Position numbers and translations under genes: made by a program
Part shown: one piece after another, positions 11,901-23,900 of the stretch
How the letters are laid out: each line of letters begins with the position of its first letter
Position numbering within the stretch: position 1 is the stretch's first letter
From: Acanthopleura granulata
Taxonomy: Eukaryota; Mollusca; Polyplacophora; Chitonida; Chitonidae
DNA: 64,000 bases
NCBI GenBank assembly: GCA_016165875.1
Contig: JABBOT010000005.1
Coordinates: 21,040,520-21,104,519 of the forward strand
Direction of reading: 5' to 3'
Notes under the pieces: generated by a model
What the model saw: only the letters and a program-made list of their open reading frames with translations
The model's database searches: none
Told to the model about the DNA's origin: nothing

Positions 11901-14900
11901 AATGCAAACCCAGCTAGGATATGTAGATTGTTTAGATAAAATCAATCAATAAGGTCGAATTCTAGCAGCAAGTCAATTACTGATACACTACCCCCAAATG
12001 TTTCAGTTTAAACAATAAGTTGAAATAATTGAGGTGCAATTACAATGGCTTAGTAATGCACACAATACACTACAATACAGGAATGCCTACAACAGAACAC
12101 AGTGCCTTAGTCCTAAATATTTACAATATACATTGTATACTGTGCACAAAAGAAACGCAACCAAGTTTCAGTGGTTATATTGCAACGAAGCGTGACTGCT
12201 GACATTCGTGGTCAATTCCGCATATCAACATTAATGACCTGTCTCGGTGAGGGTCAGGTGTTTTCAGTGAAATTGACAAAAAGCTACAAACTTATGGGTG
12301 TCGGGCTTTGTGTAACCAACAGAAAGCATGTTTGTTTGTCGATTCATACATCATCGTAGCTCGTAAAGTGTAGTGTGTTAGGTTTCGAACGAACGTCGTT
12401 TGGTTGAGGTTGGAATATATACCTTGTTTTGTGGCCAGTTATCTAAAGTTTGAGTTTATGTCCCAGGCATTGGAGTTATGTACCTTGTAGTATGTATGTC
12501 AGATAAAAATAGCGTTCGGACGATTCTGCTACCTATGGTTTGATCTTGCAGCAGGACAACGCCCGACCGCACGCCTCCGGACAACGCCTGACCGCACACA
12601 GCGGGTAACGTATCTGCTTGCTGAGGGTACACCGGTCTCTCTCTGATCTCCATGAACTCTCGTTTATTAAGAAGTCGTAATTAGTAGGTTTTGACAATGG
12701 TATGTATACCTGTACTGCATGTTTGTCCGTCTGTCTGTAGCTCAAAGCCCAGTTCACACCTACACTCTCTGGTGGCGCCCCCTGTTGGCAGACAGTAGTG
12801 ATCGCATCCACCATTCTGAAAACACGCCCCTGTGTGGAGAAAACAGGGGACATCACTGACACCACATGAAAACACAGGAATATGAGACTAAGACTGTGAG
12901 TTAACTGATCTTCTATTCCTGTTCTGATGGAACGTTCTAATTTATTTCATTTTATTTTTTCAAATAAAAGCTGTACATGTTACAATCCAGCATTAAAAGT
13001 ACAAGCGGCTTTCTTACTTGGGAATAAATCCCAAGAGGCTAATATTACCCCCTTTGAATGGATTAAATTTACAAATTTTATGTTTAAGGCAAAGTTTACG
13101 CGGACAATTAACAAAAGTGTAAAGTTAATAGAATATGATTTCATGGACTAAGCGATAACGTTTGTGAGGAAATATACCGGGGAAAAGAAAAAACAAATGG
13201 CTTCAAGTAGGCTGCAAAATGTTAGTTAATGAGAATAAGGTTTATATGAGTTTGGTATGTGTTACCCCCAAATATGTTACACTAAATCAAGTAATTTTAG
13301 ATCACGTCATAATGCAAGTTATAGTATGCTTTTTATGCGATTACATTATTTGACATAAGTTATTATACCAAGATATCTCTTTAGTGAGAAGTCCAACTTA
13401 AATTATTATTAAACATTACTCTGACAAACCTGCATATTTAATCACTGTCGATCTCATCTCCTGCTGTTTTGTGTGTACAGCAAAAATAGAGGTGCCGAAC
13501 ATGATCTCTACGTAGTTGTGCCATAAATATATATTTAGTTAGTATATAAATAGAGTTTATTACTGCATAGTCCGTCGAACATTGTTTACGTTTGCTGTTC
13601 CATTTTCCTGAAACGGAAAACGGGATCTATCTGTCGTCAAATAGACGTTGATGTGATCGGAGAAAAAGAATTACGTTTTGAAGTTACGAGAGATTTGCAG
13701 TATCAATGATGTATACTAAAATACAATTGGTCCGATTACTGATACTTGTCGAACTCCCATGTTCACCTCACGGAAAGAAGTTTGACACTCATTATTACTG
13801 ACACAGTGCTTACGCCTTGCAAAACAACTTCTCATCCAGCTTTTAGGGAAACGGAATTTAGCAAACAGTGTTTTAATAATATTTTGCGATCTACTGTATG
13901 TAATGCTTTGGAAAAGGAAAAGAAGACTATATCACTCTGGTTGAATAAGAATACATATAGTAAGTTTTTCGCCCAGGGGAAATAGCTAAACCTCATGCTC
14001 ACTAACTTTACCCACAGAATGATGCGGTAGGTTCACACCAGTTGAAGGCGCCTCATAACTTCGTTGTTCCAGTGAGGCAGCTCTATGCATATGTCGACAC
14101 AAAGCCGATCCATAAGAGCGCAAACGTACGGCAGAGCTGTGTACAAATGCTCCGTTATATAGACGGAGGGATAAAACTTAGGCATTTGTATCGCTACGCA
14201 TGCAAGGAAAGAAAAAATGCTGAATTTCGCTTACAGCTATAAAAGGCATGTGAAGTTCATCCATTATTCTTGTTATCCTGCGCCACGCATCACACGTTTT
14301 ATAACATCAAAGCTAAAGGTGTAAAAAAATAAATAAATAAAACCCAGCCCTCACGGACGTTTGGTACTTTCACTCGCTGATCTTGTATGCTACGATAGCT
14401 GAAGAAACACTCGTCCGATTGTTCACTTTCGAGTCGACAATGGGGGATAACTGCGGTAGTATAAAACCACGAGGTCTTGTGCCGTGAGCTCGGTATATCC
14501 GTTTGTGAGTATGTGGCGTTCCTTTGCATTAACCTGTTATTTTTATACACCATGTTTTGCAAAACATCACGCGACAAATAAAAGCCAAGAATCACTGTAA
14601 ATGTATAATAATTAAATATGTTATTCAGTATAGTTACACATCACACTTGCCTACCTCTTGTTTGCTGATGAAAATAATTATCTATTATGTCCAGGTCCAC
14701 CAATGGTCCAGACGCAATAGTTGCGAATGCACGATGAGCTTCACCAGCTAGATATCCGGTGTTGATTAAAGCTCTATTTCCATGGGATGTCCAAAACACC
14801 ATTTCCTGTAGCAAGAAGTTTATGACACAAAAATATAATTTGTTAGCAATATTTAATCAATGCTTTGCGGACGTTGGACAACGCACTCTACCATATTGCT

Positions 14901-17900
14901 CTTAACAGAAAACCACAATCTCAGCCAGTAAAGCCCTCAGCTAATTCTATCAAAACCGACCAAAACACACCAAGTGACACATTACACACGCCTAAGATGA
15001 AAGACTATTCAAGTGAAACACTGCCCGCCGAAAGCAATTCGCCCTAAGCGCCGAAAAGTTTTTGTTATTTTCTGTAACACGCCACTGTTTTCCCTGGTGG
15101 CCTAAATAAGACGTTTCCCTTATTTTTCAAGTTTTGTAACTTTTTCTTCGGTTTTCACCTGGGTGAGAACATTTCTGACCTGCAGTGGTGGAAACCTTTT
15201 CACCCAGATAGAAACTCGTGTGAAACGAGAAGTCTCGCTCTCGCTCCCGAGAAAAAGAATAATTACTAAAGAATGTCAGCATGAGTAGAAGAAAATATTT
15301 TTTATCTGTTGTCATAAGACGCACTTGAACACGCTTTTCCGACAACTTTGAAGCAGAACGAGGCATCATCTATCACGTGAGTTTCCCCCTAGGAGAAAAC
15401 ATTTACACCCAGGTGAAAACTGTTTTCACCCAGTTGAAAACCTTTACACACAGGTAGAAAAGTCTCCACTCATTTGGAAATCGAATAAAACTTAACAAAC
15501 TTAAGGAAAATGGGACATGTCGCACATGGACCAACGCGGTTTTCAATGTGATCCTAAAGCAATTGCTTAGTTAAAAGCCGTGTAACGTAACAACAGGAAA
15601 TGGTGTGTCTTCATAAGCTTTGGACGGACTTATGTATATAGGCGGGAAACGTTCCGGATGATGGCCTTTACCTTGTGCACCACCACGCCTCTGTTGTTGT
15701 TGTTCTCGAGAACATCTTCAATGGCGGTCCTTTGACCAGTTCCATTCATATACACGCTCTTTACTTTATCTCCGTCAGTCCAGAATACCCTTTGAAACAA
15801 AAAGCACATGAATACAGGAATTTTCTACCCTGCTGAAAACAATTAGAATATTGGAATATGTCGATATTACTCATATAATTTAAAAACAAATACATTAAGT
15901 ATAAAGGTATAACTCTCATTTGCGGCCATGTGGAATATTTGGCCTGGTAAATTCATATTACAATGTAGCTCATTATGATTCAACATGTGAATTTCCAACA
16001 AACCGCTTTAGGCTTAATGAAACCTGCGGATGGTCGTGGCTTTCCTACGGGCTCAGCTCGGTTTCCTCCAACCATATTGCTGGTAGCCGCGGTATATGTT
16101 AAATATTTTTGACCACAGCGTAAAGCACCAATCAAGTAAATAAATTAAGCTTTATGACGTATGTGACATTTCAGCTTTCAATCAAGTGTAGCCATCTTTC
16201 TTTTTCCATGTTTGTATACTGCTCTTAAGGAGTCATGTGTTGCGTTTCCTTCGATATGTAGATAAGGGAACAAAAACACCCAATTATATTTAATTCTTTT
16301 AAGCACCCAAATACTTACTTTTGCTTTACTGGATCACAGTGAATACCTCCTTGGTTGTTGATACCAGTTGACACCAGTGTCCTCACCGATTGTGGGCTAT
16401 CGTAGGGGGCGCTTTTGATTTTTGCAGGTGATTGGCTGATCCAGAAGATTTGTCTGTGGACGACACAAAAGAGGTTAACAGTTATAGGAAGGTGTGAGTC
16501 TGTTTTGTACGTGACTGAATTGGGACATGGACAATTCGCTTAAAAGTTTCCGAAAGAATCAACCGGCACTACATATTCGCGCATGTTGCTATCGCTTGAC
16601 ATTTCGCACATGCTATTCGCTAAGAAGATAGCAACATGTGCAAAATGTCTGCAGTGAGTTTCGTAACTGTGATATGAAATGAAAACTCGTCTCATATCCT
16701 CTGTTTATTCTGTAAGACCAATTTCTTGACGATAATCGTTTAGTCTGCAAGTCCACATGTCCGCGTTCATCTTAGTTTTAGTTTTAGTATCACCCTCGGC
16801 CACATCCTGTTGTTGTGATGAGCCAATCAGAAAAATACAGCTGTCTTTGGATTTCAGTTCACGTTGCTAGTTTGTTTATTTTAACTCAGGTTCCTCCTAA
16901 AGAACGTAACAAATGCATTTATTGTCTGTGTGGGCCTACACTCCAGAGAGTTCAGTCAAATCAAGAGAATGTTGTATCAGCCGGATTCGAAACAGCGAAC
17001 GTGTAAACATTAAAATACCTTTCTAAATTCGGCCCAGTATACTCAGACTACAAAAAAGACATGTATGTCTTTACTAACAGTTTACAAGTAGTTATTTGCT
17101 CAGAACGCATCTCGAGTGGTGCACGCTTTCTTTCCCGGGCCTATAGGAAAATTGGTCTTTCGTCCAGTTTACTCTGATAGTGGAACACACCCTCCTCCCT
17201 CATTTCTTGGAATTACGGCTATCATATCAAATCCCAAGGGGAGAAAGTTATTGCCAGTTAAAATAGCCAATTTTTTGTATCTCTGGGTCTTAAAAATATG
17301 CACCTTATCAGATAATATTCTATAGTTCAAAAAGTCCCTGGAAAGAAAAAAAATTTCCATGAAAATCAAGAGTTCACATTAAAGCGGACGCCGACTGACC
17401 TTGTGAAGGGGTCAAGGGTAAGAGGTCCCAATGCAATGGTTGAGGAGATGACCACCGTTGACGGACCGCCAGAACCGACGACGTAAGACTTGATTTGATT
17501 CGAGTCTGTCCAGTAAACTGTTTCAGTGAGCCAATCATAACTCAGACCTGGGGCGGCGAAATGAATAAAATTATATATAATATAAAAACAAAGAAACAAA
17601 ATAGCGTCCATCATCAAATAATGAAGAGTGATATTTTCGTAGGCAAACTTTACCTTCGACGCTCCCAGCCGATGTGACTATCACGCTGGAATTTCCGGTG
17701 TTCAGGTCAAAGCCAGAGATTTGATGACGGCCCTTGTCTGCATAAAAAATCCTCCGGCGTCCGGAGTCTGCGGAGACGGCAGTAATGTTTACACCATCAG
17801 AAACCGGACACAAAGGCGTGACAGGGTCATTCAGCTGTGTGACGGTTATATTTGTGAGACATACGTGCGTTTTGTTTGCAAAGGTTATCATCCGTGGCGA

Positions 17901-20900
17901 ATACACAGTGGAGCCTGAAAAGACACGATTGTAAAGTCATACCCGTTAGCAAACAGTAGTTTACAGTTTATCATCCATCACATTTCCGCTCGAAACCTTA
18001 TCCTTATCCATAGACTCCAGGTAACCCAGAAGCTCTTGCACTCATTACGTTCAGAGCACAGAGCTTCAGGAGTTGTAACTGCAAAATCATGTAGTTCTGC
18101 CAGTTACGTAGCGACAGCTCAGACTCATAGCAACTAGAAAACCACAAACGCAGTGGTCTTAACTTTGTTCTTTACCCTCATGCCAGCCTCAAAGTGCGAA
18201 GCTGCATGTTGTGGATGCCAGTCCGCTGCAATCGCCGTTACACTCTCAACGACTCGGTTATGTTATGTGGTGGCGAGACTTTCGCTTTCTTACAGTAAAC
18301 CGATCGCTGTCTCGCACAACAGCACATAACTTTGCAGTTACAGCTCCTGTATTCTCAGTGCTGTAAATGTAATGAGAGTACGAGCTTCGGAGCTACCTTG
18401 AGCTAACATGGACTATTTTCATACCTAATTTATCCACTGCCGCCCATATGCCTAATCAACATCTTTACCATCGACTGTTTTCAATCAACCTCTCCCCTAT
18501 TGCTCAACGCCTTAATCATCGATTACAATCCCACTCAACCACTTGACTTTCGATAATATTCTCAGTCAGCCATTGATTACATTCCAAATCTGATTCTGAT
18601 GATCGCGTCACGAGCCGAATAGAGTTGGGAACATGATCGGCCTACGGTCGGCTGAGGGTCAGCGTATCATCGGACTACGAAGGTCGTGGGATTTAAAGTT
18701 AGGGTTGGAATGTACTGTATTACACATTAAGCCAGGTTTGGAATAGCTGATACAAATTGTCAGTTTCTCTCTAACCTCGACTCATCGTTTTGCTTGCATA
18801 ACGATGACACACTTAAGGTCACTCACCTCTACAAGATCTTCCATCCTTGGATAAAGTAAATCCATCTTGGCACAAACACTTGGCGGTAGTAGAGTCATCT
18901 TTCACACAGAAGTGTTCACAGTTTAAAGGTCTGCAAAGATCTGTGCAAAAAGAACAGCATTACTTCAGTAATATATTTGATCTGTGACGTTCGGATAAAT
19001 ATTGGCTCTAGGAAAGATGTGGGTTATTCATTTATTTATTTATTTGATTGGTGTTTGACGCCGTACTCAAGAATATTTCACTTATACGACATGAACCAGC
19101 ATTATGGTGCGGGGAAACCGGGCAGAGAGTTTTCCCTATCCGGTTTCCTCCCACCATAACGGTAGCCGCCGTCGAATAAGTGAAATATCCTTGAGCACGG
19201 CGTAAAATTCGCGCTATATTTAAGCGCTTTAAATTATAAATTTGCAAATTATAAATTGTTCCGGGCAACAGCCAACTTCGTCTCCATTTCCCAGACTGCT
19301 CTTGTGAAATCCTTAGGTGTTCTGTTCTACAACTTCAACTGTAACTCCCTTTAAAAGCCAAAATGGTATTTTCACCTCTGAATTATATATTTATGTCTTC
19401 ATGTATTATAATAGCGTAAAACGAAGATCCGCGATTCCGCTTCTATTCCGTTTTCACGATGCCAACTCTGACACTGAGTTACATTATGTGGTCGACACGC
19501 TGACATTGTAAAAGCTGTGAAATGGTTTACACAAAGGATATTTGAAGTGAATTAACATCCTATATGTTTTGTAAAGGTAAGTTCTCTCGTAACCTGTGAA
19601 GTTCATACCCGACCAGTAACTAGGTCCGTTAACTCTGTACTTTCCCGCCAAATATTTCATTACAAGCACAACATAGAGTAAATATAATCAATGTTATACA
19701 GTGAGTGCGGTTAAAAGTAATGGCAGATTGCTTGTTGTGTTTGCGGTTTATCCTACGTTTCCGATCTATATGTGATAACAACTACATCGCTTCAAGTCTT
19801 GTCTAACTGATGTTCCACCGCTCAAACGTGTTCATTAAAATCGGTCTTACATGTACCTATTCTCCCAATTAAAAATCAGTGACCAGAATCCTGGACTTCT
19901 CGAGCTTTTCAGTTTTCAGTTACAAGACGATTAGGATTCCTTAGAATGTATATATATACTGCCTCTTTTTGTGGCAGGGCGAGTCCATCCCGCCAAAGTG
20001 CTGCCGCCGCTGTAATATCATGCTGAAGACACAAGACATGACACCTTGACGAGTCGCATCATAATGATATCCGACCGGCCAAATCTATTTCCTTGCTCTA
20101 ATCTCCCAGTGTTGAGTGCCGTGAAACGAGGCAGCAAGAAATACCTTTCTATAGCCTTTGATATGACGGAATACGGGCTTGAACCTGGATCTCCCGGCCT
20201 CGAGGTTGACACTCTCACCACATGGACCCACTTGCATGAAGCCCTCTTAGCGTTAAGAGCATGTAACTACCATATGAATCAGCATTGGAGGTATAGTAGA
20301 TTCGTGCTCATAACTTAAAGATTACTTCGTGCAAGTGGGCCCTGGCCATCGACGCGGTTTGGCTCAAACATGATAGATGCTCCAAAGGTAGGTTTGAATA
20401 GAAATTCCTGTCTTCGTGACTGTCAGGTAGAACGTCGCCATGGTAATTACGTGCCCGTATTGGGCTTTGGTAAACGAGTTCCAGTGGGCGATGACGCGAT
20501 AATGCGATGACACGATGACGATGGAAATGCTTGCTCTCCGGTCGCATGTGCCAACAAGATGCGGATGGGCATGGCTTTCTCATGAGCTCTGTCCGATTTT
20601 CTTCCATCATGGCCGAAGTCGGTTATGTATAAGTGAAATACTCATGGGGACAGCATAAAACATCAATGAAATAAAACAAAGTAAACTAAAAAAGAAAGAA
20701 CATTAACTTTCTAAGGCAGGTTGGTTTTCTTCGGCGTAAACTGCTATGCTTCTGGGACTCCCATAATCACTGTCGATCGAGTCATCAATGGCCCCCGAGT
20801 TTGAATCTAACACATACACTTTGTCATTTTCTTGGTCGGTCACAAACAGCAAATTCTGTTAAGATAGAAAGAAACTGTACGATTAATCCGGTCGTTAACG

Positions 20901-23900
20901 GTAATATGTAAATGTAAAGTTTAAATAACTTAAACAACCAAACAAATTGTAAAGTCTACTAATCACGAAATCAAGTTTTGTTTATACATAGTAAATGATC
21001 TTTTTTACATATTTACTTAATGGTTTTATTGGCATTTTACATCAGCTTACGGTTGAAAAAGCCGCTGCTGTTTGTCAGTCATCTGATAACCCTTCGGTCG
21101 TAAAGTCGTAGACGGAGAGAAACCAGCGAAGATTGAGTTCAAGCTTGTGACCTTCATGTTCAAATAGCCTCTTTTAATGCCTGACAAAAACTGTTACTAT
21201 TTGAGTATTTACATGGGAAGAAAAGCCCAACTGATCGCATCCTACCTTGTAATAAGCGATACCATAGAACTGCGCGGCGTTCCATTTCCACAGAACTCTG
21301 CGATCTTGGCCGTCACTATCACAATATTCCACAGTCTCTTTCAGCCGATCCACCCAGTAGATCTTGCCTGAGCCCATGTCAATGGTCAGGGTTTGCGGCT
21401 GGAACAGACCGTCCACGGCTATAATCTCCGGGGATGCTCCTCCCAGGCTGGCTCGCTTTATCAGCGGAGTAACTCCTACTTCCGTCCAGAATAAATATCT
21501 GCATAATAAAGTGAGAAAAACTCAGCTGACAAGAACTTTCATATGCACAAGGATATACAATGGTAACATTACCACAACACATAAGCATGCACGCGCCTGA
21601 GCAAAATTTAACAAAATTAGCAAAATACCGCATAATTGGATGAACAAGAAGTAACACATGCCGTTGGTCAAAAGACAGAACAAGTTAACATTCAGTGTGT
21701 TATTTTAAATATACATAAATAAGCCACATTCCCGGGTCATTCTTAGAATGAACAGTGATCATTATTTAATCAGTCCATTTATATTTTAGTTAGATTGAGA
21801 ATCTCTATGCCGCATCATACACGAGATATTCTGACGTATGGGAAAGTACAGACAAGTGCTCAAAAAAATCAAAATGTGACAAAATAATCTGCCATTGGAC
21901 CACTTCATGTTATCTTGTACACTTTGTGTGAATTTGTTAATCGTATGTTAGATGATACCAGAGTTACCATACAATATCCAAAATATGGCCAGCACAAATT
22001 TGTGCAAAGGGCAGACAACTCCTTAAACAGATCAAAATGTGAAAAACTGTCCTGTCCGTGCACCACTACTGGTTATTTGGCACACTTTGTGTGAGTTTGA
22101 GAATCATATGTCAAGTAATAACTGATATTAAATTTTCCGCACAAATTCCCTCTGAAAAGTGAATGGCCCGGAAAGTATGCACAAAAATTTGATGACAAGC
22201 AGCACTAGAAACTGTAGATGGGAATGGTTTCCGGTCAATTTTGCCCAGATTGAAATCTAAGCATCGAAACCGACATTCGCATATCAGCCGTCACCTTAAA
22301 TTGGGTTTCGGTATCAATAATCGCAAGACTACTTTCCAAAAACGACAAATAACACAAACCCACAAAGAACTAAGAAAATATAGAAATATAAAATTAGGAC
22401 AGATTGATGCAAAGAGAAGCAGTCAACATTTTTCAATGATGACGAAAATAAGTAACGAGTGTTCTACGGATGAATAAAATCAGTATCCAAATCGTATACC
22501 ATTTAAGTATATATGGAAGTTTTAAATTCAAACTTCCGGGATGTATCTCTACTTTACAGAGTGAAATGTTAGCGATGGTCAGTTGACTGATCACTCATCA
22601 TTTGTAATACAGTATTTAGCACCATACATAGATATTTATTGATTGACTGCTTTCCACTGGCGGGAATGGCGGGAATAAAGCACAGGGAACATTATCCCAA
22701 TAAAGTCATTTCCTGTACTAGCATAAAAGTATAGGCCATACCTAACTGCGAGATATATGTATTACATCATACTTATCATACTTAGAGACAGAACAATATA
22801 TGAATTATATGGAAAGAAATATGTGTGCATGGAGATAAGAGAGAGATGTAACATAAGAAAACAAAGATGTGTACATGCAGATCAGAAAGAGAGAGAAATG
22901 TAACATAAGGATATAAACGTGTGCATGGAGGTCAGAGAGCGAGAGAGATGTAACATAAGAAAATAAACGTGTGCATGGAGGTCAGAGAGCGAGAGAGAAG
23001 TAAGATTAGAAATAAAAGTGTGCATGGGGATCAAAGAGAGAGATATGTAACAGAAAGAAGTAAACGTTTAGAGGGTGATCAGAGAGCGAGAGAGATGTAA
23101 CATTAGAAATAAAAGTGTGCATAGAGGTCAGCGGGCGAGAGAGATGTAACAGAAGGACATCAACATATGCATGGAGCTCAGAGAGCGAGAGAGATGTGCA
23201 ATAAGCAAATAAACGTGTGCATGGAGATCAGAGAGCGAGAGAGATGTAACATAAGAAAGAAACATGGGCCTGGGGATCAAAGGGAGAGATATAACGAAAG
23301 ATCAGGAAACAAATGTGTGCATGGGGATCACAGAGTGAGGACTGTCCATATTTGAATACTGGTCCTAATTATAACAAGATTATGACTTCTTTACATAGTG
23401 TAGTATGGTCCGGCTTCTGAGAAATGCCTTTTAATCCGCCAAAATTGAGAGCAGTCATATTTACTCTCGTCCACTTAAAAACGTATTTTGTACGTTTGCA
23501 AATATCGACTTTCATGCGATTCGACATATGTCAATTTGTTCACCATTTTTCTGTACGTAGTACTTTGTGAGCTTGTGTTTCGCCACTTGGTATTTTCCGA
23601 GACGTTATTTTGGAGCTTGTATCGCTCATTGCCTCTCAGTGCGATTACGTACATTTCAGCCCACTATACCCTAAAAGTGATTTGGTGCATATTGGGCTGA
23701 AACTTACATCGACAGCTCAGCATAACTGACGCTATTGTCAACCCGTCCTCCCTGTAAAGTTGCTCCTGGCCGGGGAGTTAGATATTAAAACCATCGTCGG
23801 CCTACCGTGTCCGCTGCTGTTCGTCACTATAGGATCCTTCGTATCCTTCGATTCAAGAATTCTAAATAACTGTGGATTCTATATTTACGTGGACTGACTT

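Noticed and set aside
12533..12865. 110-codon minus-strand frame overlapping EGF exon L10
   Set aside because: A shadow frame; the true frame is fixed by the six-cysteine EGF and by phases with L9 and L11.
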